A stretch of DNA of 64,000 nucleotides from Patiria pectinifera (taxonomy: Eukaryota > Echinodermata > Asteroidea > Valvatida > Asterinidae). The notes beneath the pieces were generated by a model, which had not been told where the DNA came from, did no database searches, and saw only the letters and a list, made by a program, of their open reading frames with translations. Below are positions 10,740-22,200 of the stretch, one piece after another. A program made the position numbers and the translations under genes. Location: assembly GCA_029964075.1 (NCBI GenBank), contig CM057135.1, positions 8,830,863 to 8,894,862 of the forward strand, given 5' to 3'. Position 1 is the first letter of the stretch. The number at the start of each line of letters is the position of its first letter.

Positions 10740-12430
10740 TTGATTCTTAATTTGTCGTCCCCAATACTAGAAATAGGAGTTCAGTAAACGGCTTCGTTGA
10801 CCCATCTATCACTGCCGTCATTTACACGAGTTCGCTGATGCAATAACCCTGATTTCTAGTTTAGATAAGCTAGGGTGCACTTTAATACGGTTCGATATGA
10901 CATCAGCTTTTCGCTTATAACCTGTTCATCCGGATGATTTTGATTTGCTGGGTTTTTGTGGCCATCTATATTACGATAAATGTATGCCCATACATGGGAT
11001 GCGCTATTTCATGTGTCATGTTTGAACGGTTTAGTACTTTCCTTGAGTGCTGATGTACTCGTAATTAGGTTGCTATACTTTAAAAAAAAAAAAAAATAGG
11101 GTTTTTTTTGTGTAATTTTTCTGGCATAGGTGCTAGTCGCTCTAATGAGTGTGCCCGTTCCCTTCAATTTTCGAGTGGTTTGGGAGCGATTTTGTCCCCA
11201 CGTTTATTACAGAGAAAAATCGAGACAACGAATCTTACTTTGTTGGATTTAGCATTTTCAATGGTTTCGCAGCAGATACAATTTGCAAAACAGTCACCTA
11301 AAGCACCAGTACAGTTACAAAAGAACCACGTGTTTCTCCAAATTTCTCAAAAAACACACTAGCGTATACGCTGGCGAATGGTCAGCGCATGTTAAGGTAA
11401 AGTTCCTTTCTATCGGTTGTATGGAGTGGTTTCCATTTGTGCTTGCATTGCAACATTGAACAGGGATAATTTTTGACCTAAGTATTATAGCTCCTTGATG
11501 GTTTGATCTTCATTAGACATCGTCCAAGTGTCTTCAGTTGATCATGCGCTCGTGCGACAATTTGTTGTTGTTTGAACAGTGTATGAAGTTTTATATTCAG
11601 TTTATATATCGGCATGAACAAACTTTTACAAAACGCCTTTGCCCCAGCCCCTCGCACGAGCCTGTTATATTGGAGGGCTTGATATCTTTTCAGTTCCGTG
11701 CACGCCAAGAATTGGATGCCGAGCATTGTCCCTCCATGCTGCAGCTTGTTAAGTTCATTATATTGTCGGTATCTGGTTATACCCCTGCTTCGATTACCCT
11801 AATACGTATCTGGATTTTCTTCAAATGTTTAGTAGCTGAGTTATCCTCAAAAAAAAAAATTGTAACAAAGCATTTTGTAGTAAAACGTGATAGACGACGC
11901 TCCATCACTTTGGTATTTTATGCCGCATTGTGTCGGCCTAAAGAGGCCGTTTGCACCAATCACTTTGATGCTCGCCTTTATCGAGTGGCCTTTTTTGTTG
12001 CATTTTACGGATTTATTCGCATTTTACTGCCCTAGTCCCGCAGTTCGCCTTCCCTGCTATGTCACTCGATGTCGCCGTTGTGAATGATACTCCATTAAGG
12101 TTAGAACTGGAGCTGCGTATTACAAAAACTGACCAGTTTATGGTTACGTTTTTTTTCCATCCCAGCCTTGCAAACTCGCGATGCCATGCTTTGCCATGCA
12201 GTGCAGGCGGCTATGACATCATTTGCTGGTTCCACATTACCACTTGCTTCACATATTGTTTGTCTCATTTCGATGGTAGCGCGGTCACACACGTCTTCAG
12301 TTTGCAGTCCTTCGTCGTGCCCTTGAGTTTGCCGGCCGGGCCTCACAATGACAGGTTTATCACATTAAGGCTATTTCGTATATATTTACCGTCTTTACAC
12401 TCGTATTTCGCCCAGTATTTTCAAACAAGG
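10740..12430 (+). pseudogene. Decayed DIRS/Ngaro-like retrotransposon: RT and tyrosine recombinase remnants
   Basis: No long open frame exists, but frame-by-frame translation shows ordered motifs of a tyrosine-recombinase retrotransposon. At about 10787-11050: VNGFVDPSITAVIYTS, LIRFDMTSAFRL, then after one TAA PVHPDDFDLLGF and YYDKCMP, then in another frame VMFERFSTFLEC. This is the fingers/palm signature of DIRS-type RT. At about 11236-11310 a TLLDLAFSMVSQQIQFAKQ segment fits the region that follows RT in this order. At 11700-12035 a recombinase-like stretch ends in AFFVAFYGFIR, the box I arginine block. It is followed at about 12100-12370 by LRITKTDQF, FDGSAVTH and RFITLRLFRI (box II, its His lost). 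Stops and frameshifts are spread throughout. LTR or split-repeat ends were not identified. Confidence 0.72.
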
Positions 12431-13194
12431 TCTATTTCCCCAGTATTAATGGAGTTTTCAACTTTTCCTTTTCTGTTTTCATGAGATTCGCCACCTGACA
12501 GGCCGATTGGGAAAGTTGGCACATGGAGCTATGAAAAGGAGCATGTAGCTGTAAAAAAGATCTCCATGGTTGGAGCATGGTTGGAGACGCTTTCTTGAAC
12601 TGGTTTTGCGCGGGTGGCGGGGTCATCGCCTTTGAGAGAGAGCCTCCATTGCAAAAGCTGGCACACATGCTGATGACCCGAAACATTGAATTTTGCGCTA
12701 GGCATGGTCTGCGGCTTCGTCATTGCCTGACTTTATTTATAGTGCAGTGTTACAGGTCGGCTCCATTGACTTCGCCTTGGTATACACAAGCAACTCTTGA
12801 TTCTCATGGCGGGCCAGTGTGTCTATGCATGGAGGAAGAGCGGCGAGACGTACGGAGACACTTTCCTATTTCATTATTTTCTTTTCCGAAATTCTGCCAA
12901 GCAATCACCCACATAACAGTGTACAGAAATGCGCTTATAGGCAATCCGCCATTAGTCATTCGCTCATTACGCATATAATTCCCTGTTCTGGAATGCATAT
13001 AGGGAGTCATTAATTTTTGGCTGCCTCCGATCCGTCGTTGGATTATATGATCAGACATATATTAATACTATTAATAATAATACCGGAGTCTAATATAGCG
13101 CAGGTATCTACCAACAATTAGGTATACTCAAGGCGCTGGACATGAAGTCAGTTATTACAGAAAGGTAAATAAAGTTTACGAGAAATAGGAGACC
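12431..13194. other. Unassigned DNA
   Basis: No supported gene. It may contain the 3' end of the DIRS-like element. A small ATTA/ATAATA-rich patch lies at about 13060-13085. Confidence 0.4.
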
Positions 13195-13560
13195 CATTGT
13201 GTAGCACCTTTCAGGGTTTACAAGGTGCTGCGGCGCATATTGCAGCCACTGCCAGAAACACCGGGGAAAACCCCTTCTCTTAGTAACTGAGTCTCAGCGA
13301 CAAGTGTTACTGGTTTCTTTAATGTGCGTTGCGCAACACAAGGAACCTACGGCTTACGTCTCATCCGAAAGGCGAAGCGATAACGGTAACGTGCCTTGCT
13401 TAAGAGCACAAGCACCATGTTCCCACGGTCAGGATTTGAACCCATGTACCAGGGCACACGAGTCGAACACCGTAATATTTGGACCACAGCACCCCACATA
13501 TGAGGTTCACCTGACCGATGAAGGTTGCTCGTTTACTTTGGGTAACCGATGCTAAACACT
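13195..13560 (-). repeat. tRNA-derived SINE (candidate)
   Basis: On the minus strand a pol III B box, GGTTCAAATCC, lies at 13432-13442, preceded by a tRNA-like GTGTTCGACTCGTGTGCCC. It is followed by a conserved-looking body including GGATGAGACGTAAGCCG and CGCACATTAAAGAAACC. This layout matches tRNA-headed SINEs of marine invertebrates. The A box is not clear. A complete functional tRNA is excluded because the 5' half does not fold. Confidence 0.55.
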
Positions 13561-13597
13561 ATTTGCGTATTGCTATACATTATTAACATATAGGTTC

Positions 13598-13665
13598 GGT
13601 CTATTCTGCTACCATTGGTTTCAGGCACACGCACACTGCGTGGCGATCATCAGGCGAATGGACTT
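13598..13665 (-). ncRNA. Hammerhead-like ribozyme motif at PLE 2
   Basis: The minus strand reads ATTCGC, CTGATGA, a CACGCA-GTG-TGCGTG hairpin, then GAAACCAATGGTA and GCAGAAT. These correspond to stem I (AUUCGC with GCaGAAU, one bulge), the CUGAUGA core, stem II, GAA, stem III (ACC/GGU with a 3-nt loop) and a UA cleavage site. Both conserved core boxes are intact. The base of stem II has two mismatches, so activity is uncertain. It sits at the 3' end of PLE 2, where PLE hammerheads are expected. Confidence 0.55.
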
Positions 13666-15306
13666 CTTCGTTTGCACGGCTAGATGGTTACTTTTTCTCG
13701 CTGCGGTCCGGTGGTTTTCTATTATTGTCGCTGTGACGGTATTTAGAGATGAGTTCGGATCTCCGATTGATTACATTGTTCTTGTTCATAGCTATGGCCA
13801 GCTTTTCTTCAATACACAGATTGCATTGCCCGGATCTACGTCTGTTAGTGTTGGATATTTTCAGAATGTCCCATCGCATTGTGTAACCTACACTTTCTTT
13901 CTTCAAGCCCCATACGTATTTCGAAAGCTCTGTTTCTTTTTCATATTTTTCGTTGCGGAATGACTTGGTGTGGTTCCGGTATCTGTCCTTAAAAGATCCG
14001 CCAGCGATCCCAATGTAGGCCTTTGCTACGTTGCCATTGGTAACTGTGGCCTTATAGACGACTGATTTCACCAAGCAGTTTCCACGTAGGGGGCAGTCGG
14101 CTTTAATTCTGCAATTGCAGGTTTTTTCAGGGGGTTTGTCTGATCTTTTTGACTTTGTGATGATCCTTTCATTGTGTGACGTTATCACCGATGTCATGTT
14201 CTTCACACAACTGTAGCTGACTTTGGTGGAGTTTCTGTTAAAGATCTTATGCAACTTGTGCCCTACAGGAAAGTGCTTGGTGATCAGTTTTAGGAAGTTC
14301 CCACCGATGTTTGTTTTGACATTGGCACTATATGGTGGATTAAACCATATTATTTTCCTAGATCTGTTTTTTCTTTTCTTGTTCGGTTCCGAGGGGTTGT
14401 GCTCGGAGAACTTGATGATGTGGTTGTACCCACTGTTCTTTAGGGCTTCGTTATATGTCGGTGCAGCTATTCTGAATACATCCTCATTTGCTGACAGGGC
14501 CGATATTCGTTTCTCCACTGCGATTGGTATGTGCTTTATGATTGTTGGCGGGTGGTTGGAGTTGACATTGACATACATGGGCGTGTCATTCGGTTTTCTG
14601 TAGGGTTGGTATGTCCCAGTATCAAGGTTGAAGGTTACGTCCAGGTAATCCACAACTTTCAGGTTAGCCTGCACAGTTATTTGCAATCCAATGTCCTTGA
14701 AGACTTTGGTGAGGTCTTTTCTTGCTCTGTCGGTCCTACTGCCCGAAGATCTCTTCAGGGTGGCCAGTCCGTCGTCTCTGTACAGCCCAATGCTGGATGT
14801 GTTGAGCTTGTTTTTCAATTGGGATAACGCATATATCCCTACAAGTTCACAAATTTCAGCACCGTCGAAGGCTCCCATCGAAACGTCGAATTCCTGTTTA
14901 GCTTCCCTTTTCACCCATACTGTGTTGTTGTTGTCAAATAACAGGGTTCTCCTGGCGTGCATGATGGTGCGGAATTTGATGTCTTTGATTTTGGTGTACA
15001 TTTTTGCCCAGCAAGGCAAGTGGATAGGAGGTCTTGTGTAATAGATGGATGGAAATCCACTATGTCAAACACCAAGAAAGTTAAGGTATCTTTGTCTGGA
15101 ACTTTTACAAACCAATCGATCACGTCGTTTGTGTTTGTCCACTGATTGGGTTTTGTTTTTGCTCTAATCTCGGCATTGATGCGGTCGAGCATTTGTTTAC
15201 TTACTCGGCCAAGTTCTGATTTGGAGGGGTTTATGAGTCTTGTTTTCGGGTTGTTTGCGAAGTTATCTTTGTGATCTTTTAGGGTCACAAAGGCAGGCTT
15301 TTTCGC
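13646..15306 (-). pseudogene. Penelope-like element 2: RT + GIY-YIG (5'-truncated)
   Basis: The frame 15306-14911 carries TLKDHKDNFANNPKTRLINP and FLVFDIVDFHPSITQDLLS (RT motifs). After a frameshift near 15017 it continues to 13688 with FDVSMGAFDGAEICELVG, the catalytic IGLYRDDGLA and VDYLDVTFNL. The C terminus has the Cys block CNCRIKADCPLRGNC, the GIY block VVYKATV, the YIG block AYIGIAGGSFKDR and a final EEKLAI helix. The order RT then GIY-YIG is that of EN+ PLEs, but the wording differs strongly from PLE 1, so it is another clade (similar to proteins frequent in Hydra and other invertebrates). The N terminus is missing. One frameshift is the only clear lesion in what remains. Confidence 0.85.
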
Positions 15307-15327
15307 TGTTCTATTTATCCTTTCTAT

Positions 15328-15497
15328 TTATCATCAGGCGAATGGACTTCTTCGTTTGCACGGCTAGATGGTTACTTTTTCTCGCTGCGGTCCGGTGGTT
15401 TTCTATTATTGTCGCTGTGACGGCATTTAGAGATGAGTTCGGATCTCCGATTGATTACATTGTTCTTGTTCATAGCTATGGCCAGCTTTTCTTCATT
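15328..15497 (-). repeat. Pseudo-LTR: partial upstream copy of PLE 2 3' end
   Basis: About 168 bases from 15329 to 15496 repeat 13646-13813 almost exactly, with few differences such as a C/T at 15423. The repeated part is the last 40 codons and 3' end of PLE 2, in the same orientation and directly upstream of its 5'-truncated body. Head-to-tail partial copies giving pseudo-LTRs are a hallmark of PLEs. The repeat ends inside the hammerhead, at the CTGATGAT core. Confidence 0.9.
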
Positions 15498-16075
15498 ATT
15501 ATGTCTATTTCTTCATTATTATGTCAGCTTTTCTACATTATTATGTCTATTTATCCTCAGTTGCATACGACCTGAGTCTATTTGGCGGCGGTCATGTTGA
15601 GAAACTCCGTCCCGCAGCATGTCCGTTTGGCGGGAATTGCATTCCAAGACCGCAGATAGGACTCGGATATTGGCCAATTTATTCATTATTTATAATGCTT
15701 CTGGGATTTGGGGGGCAAAGCACTTGACCCCTGCCTTTGCCGGTAATTCAGGCACAAGATGTTTTAGGGATTAATCACAAAAGGCATGCAGTCTGTATTC
15801 TCTTACCTATTTTGCTGATTGATATATGCATAAGTTACACATGAAGTTTATATGTCATTATTTGAGCAATATCGCTAGCAAGCTTAGGCCTAAACACGGC
15901 CACATAAATATTGCTTTTGGTATTAAGATATTACTTTTATAGTTGGCCCTTGCGATATGGTTTAATTGATTATTAATTGCTTCTTATTATATTGCTAGTG
16001 GTAATTGTTTACCTAATGACGGTTCCATTGTGTATCATTATTGATGATGGTATTTGCATATTAATTATGTTGCTC
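15498..16075. other. Short tandem repeats and unassigned DNA
   Basis: At 15490-15555 a TTCATTATTATGTCTATT-like unit occurs about three times. The rest is AT-rich and has no recognised gene. Confidence 0.6.
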
Positions 16076-16556
16076 ATGGCTAATTGCAGAGTTCCGCGTC
16101 ACCAGCTTTGGACCGGAACTAACAGTGTCAGTACTATATTGCATATAATTGCGGTTCTGCTATCAAGCTTTGGAGGGGAGCAGACTTTGACAAGATTGTG
16201 TTAACTATACTTGCTAAGTATAGTTGCAGTTCTGCGCTATCAGCTTCGGGCGGGAACAATTTTTGATACTATTGCTAATTGCAGTTCTGCGCTATCACCT
16301 TCGGGCAGGAACAATCTGTGATAATATTCCTGAACAATCTGTGATAATATTGCTAAGTATTGCAGCTCTGCGCTATCAGCTTCGGGCGGGATGAATCTGT
16401 GATAATATTGCTGAACAAGCTGTGATAATATTGCTCAGTATTGCAGTTCTGCGCTATCAGCTTCGGGCGGGAACAATCTGTGATAATATTGCTGAACAAT
16501 CTGTGATAATATTGCTATTTATTGCAGTTCTGCGCTATCAGCTTCGGGCGGGAACA
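16076..16556. repeat. 81-bp tandem repeat array (left block)
   Basis: Units begin TTGCAGTTCTGCGCTATCAG and run through CTTCGGGCGGGAACAA and TGTGATAATATTGCT. Starts at 16279, 16360, 16441 and 16522 are 81 bp apart. A shorter 55-bp unit starts at 16224, and more diverged units fill 16076-16223. The left part of the array recurs at 17938-18175. Confidence 0.9.
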
Positions 16557-16649
16557 AGAAGTTTGGCATATTGAATAACGACTGCTCAGGCCACAGGTAA
16601 CACAAGAATGGCGAGTGCGCAGCCTCTGATTCCGGTCTCTCTAGTCTTT

Positions 16650-17937
16650 GGTAGCATGCGGGGATAATAGACAGCATCTGTTTTAGAACTCATGGAATCA
16701 CTTTGTTGCACCATGTTTATTCCAATGGACGGTTCCTCACTCCACAGGAAATTAATGATCGGTACAATGTTCACCCTAGAGGTGCCAGTCAAGTTCTCAA
16801 TAGGTTGCGCAAATTTATTTGCCCCAATTTCTTTAATGAGAAACGTATTGGACCTCAAAATCACGTTTCCAACTGGCTTGAAATAAGAGATTTTTCTGAT
16901 CAGTCAGATAATATGTCTGTCCGTGACCTAACTGTCAAAATGTGTTATTACAATTTTCGAATGGAAAATTTTATTGAGCCATGGGCGCAGCAGAAATGGC
17001 AGGAAATTCTTAACATTAGTACCGACTTAGACTACTATTTGGAAACGGCGAAATAATAAGAACCTTGACCACGACAAAATAGACATCTCGTATAAGATTA
17101 CAAATCGCATTATCCCAACAAAAACATGGCTAAACACAATAGGTATCACCGAAGACGACCACTGTGTTTTATGTAACTCGCAACCTGAAACTATTTGAAC
17201 ACTTGTTTTTGTACTGTATTAAGACTCTTCCTTCTTGGCTTTTTGTAGAACATATTTTGAAAAATTCACAGGGAACAAGTACTTCGTTCTCAATGATGAA
17301 AATATAATTCCGGGTTCAGGGGGAAACGTAAGCAACATCACTAGCTTGATTCTCATAGCAAAACTTTTGAAAGTTATTTGGAATTCGACATGTGCCATTT
17401 CGTTACACTATATTTACTCCGATGTTGATATGCTGGAAAGATTCAAAACTAACCTGGAGCGTTTTGTTTACTTTGAAAAAAGCAGATTCGATGACAAGGA
17501 TATCCAGAAACTGTATCTTAAGAACAATGCCATTGTTAAAATAATTGATAATGAGCTCCGATTTCCTTTTTAAACTGCTTTGTTTGTGTTTTCCTGGCTG
17601 ATAGATTTTTATTCTAAATTTCCTTTTTTTGAGATCCATGAGAATCTCAGTAATTTTTTTGAATATACGTTGTTGAGATTTTTACAGTTACAGCTTTTTA
17701 TTTTTCTTCATTATTTTTTTCAGTATGGGCTATTATATTATTTAGAAACTTTTAGGATACGTAGACGTACAATGTATTTCTATATTTGGTTTTATTTTTC
17801 ACATGATTTATTTTGTTAAGTTTCCCTGTTCATCATTTACTCTGTTACACATTATTATTATATGTTTCCTCTTTTGAACTGTTTTTTGACATTGGTTTTG
17901 GAATAAACGAGTTTTCCTTAACTCTACAGAGATAAAA
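16650..17937 (+). pseudogene. 5'-truncated Tx1-type LINE: ORF2 C terminus and 3' UTR
   Basis: From about 16650 the frame reads DSICFRTHGITLLHHVYSNG and continues through NRLRKFICPNFF and SVRDLTVKMCYYNF. This aligns with the ORF2 C terminus of copy 2 (19773-20165, same order, including LKDLTVKGVYNT). A second block at 17235-17573 (KLLKVIWNSTCAIS, NLERFVYFEKSRFDDKD) matches the terminal ORF of copy 2 (KLLLTIWKISRLISS). A stop and frameshift separate the blocks at about 17056-17235. A T-rich 3' tail reaches 17937. The same tandem repeat abuts both sides, so this is best read as an insertion into the array. Confidence 0.75.
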
Positions 17938-18175
17938 ATAGCTAATTGCAGAGCTCCGCGTCACCAGCTTTGGACCGGAACTAACAGTGTCAGTACTGTA
18001 TTGCTTATAATTGCGGTTCTGCCTAAAGCTTTGGAGGGGAGCAGACTTTGACGAGATTGTTTTAATTATACTTGCCAAGTATAATTGCAGTTCTGCGCTA
18101 TCAGCTTCGGGCGGGAACATTCTGTGATAGTATTGCTAAACAACTTATGATATTATTTCTAAGTATAATTGCAGT
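17938..18175. repeat. 81-bp tandem repeat array (right block)
   Basis: This block closely repeats 16076-16300, beginning TAATTGCAGAGCTCCGCG and including ACCAGCTTTGGACCGGAAC. It resumes directly after the Tx1 tail. Confidence 0.88.
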
Positions 18176-18238
18176 TCCGACGACGATGACGACGATTATT
18201 AATTATTATTATTAATTATTATTATTATATTTTTTTTT
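18176..18238. repeat. (GAC)n, (ATT)n and poly-T microsatellites
   Basis: CGACGACGATGACGACG is followed by an ATTATTA-rich run and a T11 tract. Confidence 0.9.
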
Positions 18239-19014
18239 TTGGTGTTGGTGATTTGTTTAATTAGTTTCCATTTTGTCGAAACGATAACCAATCAATTAAA
18301 AGTAATAATGGTAAATGTCACATACATGATCTGTTATTAATAAATACCTTGGAGAATTGATGGTTTCTGATTGGTCGAGACTCGATCACGTGGCCGGTCA
18401 TTAACGGTGATAATGGACCGGCTTCAAAGTTCAAGCGAATAAATGGCCCCTAAACCAGCATTAATCGAGCCCCGTTCAGCCCCATGCAAGCCAATGATTG
18501 GTCAAAATATAGTAACAGTCCTACGGTAGCTTTTAACAATTGAGCACTGCACATGCGCTCAACCCCCATCGCGTGAGACTGACGCGCGCGTGCGCAACAC
18601 AGTTGCTAGGGATGCGTGCGTGCGCGCGCGTAAGGAAGTTTTGAAACGACATCGTACAGCAGTGCAGTATATAATGAGGATGTTTACGACGAAAGCGTAG
18701 ATCCGATTTATTTTCTTTGAAACACTTCAACCACCGACATATTTACCTTTCGTAAACCAAGCATCTTTGTAATTCCTGACACAAGGAATGTGTAAACGAG
18801 ATTTCAGCTTCCTCCATCAGGTAAAGATATAAAAACATTGTTGTAATTTGTTTCGCTACGGCAGCAGTTTCTGTTGAGTTTACGTCGTTATAGCTGTTAA
18901 GCTAAAATATGGCCCATGAACATGAACACAAAAAAGTCTTGAAATATCGCCGGAAAAAAATCACAAAATTGGAGCATTTTAACTGTTTATTTCGTTATAA
19001 AGGTATTTATTAAT
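18239..19014. other. Unassigned DNA with a small palindrome
   Basis: No gene seen. An imperfect palindrome, CCGGTCATTA...TAATGGACCGG, lies at about 18399-18426. GCGCGTGC-rich sequence is at about 18580-18630. Confidence 0.5.
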
Positions 19015-19179
19015 GGGAATAACAGTGTGAGGATCCGGTCTTCACTGCGTGATAATGACCGGGTGTGGGGGTGACCGCTGTTAATGGACCTCGACTTCGT
19101 CTCGGTCCATTAACAGCGGTCACCCCCACACCCGGTCATTATCACGCAGTGAAGACCGGCTCCTCACACTGTTATTCCC
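19015..19179. repeat. Near-perfect 76-bp-arm hairpin (foldback/MITE)
   Basis: Left arm 19015-19090 and right arm 19104-19179 are reverse complements with a single mismatch (T at 19034) around a 13-nt loop. The ends are GGGAATAACAGTGTGAGG. The flanks are TTATTAAT on the left and TTATTATT on the right, which may include a short target duplication. Confidence 0.95.
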
Positions 19180-19289
19180 TTATTATTATTAGTATTATTA
19201 TTAGTATTTTTATTTTTACCTTGAAGCTGAAACGCTCCTTTTATTCACTATCAGACACAACAATTACAAAACCATGGTTATTTAGACAT

Positions 19290-22200
19290 TAACAGGAATC
19301 TATAAAATACAAAAGCACAAAAAACACCTGGAAAGAAAACAACACCTTTCCATCTTGAACTTTACTTACAGCCGCCCTGTTTTTACAAAATGCTGCGTTG
19401 AACTCGTTTTCAGATAAACGTTTGCGCTCAAGTTTGATATAATATCTCAGGCACTTCTGGTAGTTTATGAGTAAACTGACATTATCCATTTTCTGATTGC
19501 TGGAAATAAGGCGACTGATCTTCCAAATAGTGAGAAGCAGTTTTCCTACGAGATACGATGAAACCTCATCAAGTGTTTTGCCATATCCAAGTACTCTATT
19601 ACAATCGTTGACGAACAAGAAATTATTGTTGTGATATTTCCTAATGAGGTTTTCTACAGAATTCCAGCACTGAAGGGTCTCTTGACAAAATAGAAATACA
19701 TGGTCAATAGTCTCGGAGTTACTTTTACAAAGATAACATAAATCATCTCAAGTAATTCTCATCATGTACAGCTTATCCCACTTCCTCCTCACACTTTGCT
19801 TCGCAAATAGGAGGGACAAATGTTTTCGCAACGAGGGTGTTATACACACCTTTTACAGTTAAATCCTTGAGAGGAATATGTTCCTCTTCCGAATCCCTAT
19901 GGTTGCTCATGTAAAGCATATTACACACATGATTACTCGGGCCTTCTCGGTTTTCCTCTAGAAGAGAATCTCTAACATTACTGTTAATTCTACCAATAAT
20001 ACGGCCAGCATTAATAACTTTAATGTTACAAGGTTTTGCAATATCTTTGGCAGGAATAAATTTGTTTCCATACAAAATGTGACCCAAAGTGAAAATATCC
20101 CGACTTCGTAAAACAGGACTGTCCATAAATTTACCATTTTTTGTGACGATCGTATTTTTCCACAAGGGAATCTGTCTGGCTTCGTTGTAAGAAGAAACAA
20201 CTTCTCAATCGTACAACCAGTTTGCTTGAAAGTATTAATCAAGTTCCTATAAAAAGGAGGAGTGCTAGGTTGAATCACCTTCGGATTATCAGAAATAAAC
20301 CAACCGAGACAATACTGGCCAGTAGCTTGCTTAATCCAAAAATCCATTAAGGAACACCATTTTCCAGTAGAATTACAAAATCTCACGAGAGTATTGATTT
20401 TGAGTGCTTTTAACTTGAGGGGAATGTCTAAAACTCCCATTCCTCCCCGCTTAACCGGCCCTTTCAGCGTGTTGCGCTTATTTTTCTCACCCTTCCCGTT
20501 CCAGAAGAAATCCCAAACAAATTTTTCCATTTGTTGAACCTGGTCGTCGGGGCAGGGAAAGATTGTCCCCGGATAACTCAACTCAGCCCCCACCATGGTA
20601 TTGAGAATAATAGCTCTTCCCCTCAGGTTAAGATTGCGACTTTTCCACCTGCTTAGAGTACATTTCATTTTATTTATGTGTGGGTTAACACTGTTCCCCC
20701 AAAAAAATTCCCAAAATCTTCAGGTTACTATTGACAAATTTGTATGAGGCAGGGCTGTGTGTCCTATGCTTCCACGCTCCTAGCCAGATACCCGCGGATT
20801 TGTCTGTGTTAATTTTAGCTCCCGAACCTTTGCCATACATTTTGAAAATCTCAGCCAAAACAGCCAAATCCTCTTCTTTCGAAATAAAAACTGTCATGTC
20901 ATCGGCATGATGGACAATTTTGAAAGGTCTGTCAATCCCAGGAATTTGAATGCCACTTAACCTTCCATTATTCCAAATGAGTGCAGCACTCTGCACTGAT
21001 CGCGTACAGCAATGGGGACAAAGAGCAGTCCTGTCTAATCCCCCTATTCACATCAAAAGGCTTCCCAATGAAGTTGTTCACAATAACACTGCTTCTATAA
21101 TCCACTTAATAAGATTAGCAGGGAGACCCATTTTCTCCATGACTAAGAAAAGGTATTTCCTCTCAACCCTATCAAACGCTTTTTCTTGGTCAATTGACAA
21201 AAGTGCTGCCCGGGTGTTAAACATATTTACATAGTCGGTCACATCTCTAAGGACAGAGAGGTTGTCATGAATATTTCTTCCACTGACAACTCTGTTCTTC
21301 AGCAATGATATTCGGCATGATTTTGTTCAAGCGATTGGTGATAGCTTTGGCAATAATTTTGTAGTCCACATTTAAGAGACAAATAGGTCTCCAATTTTTG
21401 AGATCTGTTTTATATCCCATCTGTTTTTAAAAATCAGTCTTATGAGGGCGGTCTGCATGGAATCGGGGAGGTCTGCATGGAATCGGGGAGATCGCCTTTT
21501 TCTTTGCTCGCTTGAACCTCATGAAAATCATTTTTCAGCAAAAACCAAAAGGTTTGATAGAATTCCACGGTGAGCCCATCGTACCGAGGAGTTTTTCCTT
21601 TTTTCATCTGATAAAGAGCCCGTGTCAGTTCTCCTTCTGTGATATCATCATCTATATCAATTTCAGTATCATCATCTATATTAACACAATCAATTGAATC
21701 AATAACACTTTGTGTGTGATTCGGGGAGATGTTTTCAGACTGATACAATTTCATATAAAAGTTCTTAACACAGTTAAGCAGTTGAATTGGTTCATGAACA
21801 AGATTCCCTTTATCATTGAGAAGACCGTGAATCATTTTGTCTTTAGCAAACTGTTTTTCAACAGCCAAAAAATACCTGGTGGGCTTCTCACCATCGACCT
21901 TGTTACAATTATGACATTTTACCTTAGCTTTCTCCCATTCTCTGATATCATAATCTTTAAGCCTATCTTTGATGTCTTTCATTTCATTAGGATTACAGCT
22001 GTTATCATCAAGCATACTATTGTACTCCTTCTCCAAATATTTTTTAGTTTGTTTCTCCTTATACTGTTTCTCTTTAGCGTAGTCAGTAATAATTTCTCTA
22101 ATTCTAACTTTCCCGGTATCCAACCAGTCCATGATGCTACCGTAATCAATTTTCTTGGTTCTCCAATAATTCCAAAATTAGCGAACTCTCTCTTTGCACT

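Noticed and set aside
16076-16556. CRISPR-like array
   Set aside because: Units are contiguous 81-bp tandem repeats without unique spacers, in eukaryotic DNA.
9317-16649. The whole interval as one insertion splitting Tx1 copy 1
   Set aside because: The C-terminal piece at 16.65 kb is bordered on both sides by the same tandem repeat, so a separate truncated insertion is simpler. Not fully excluded.
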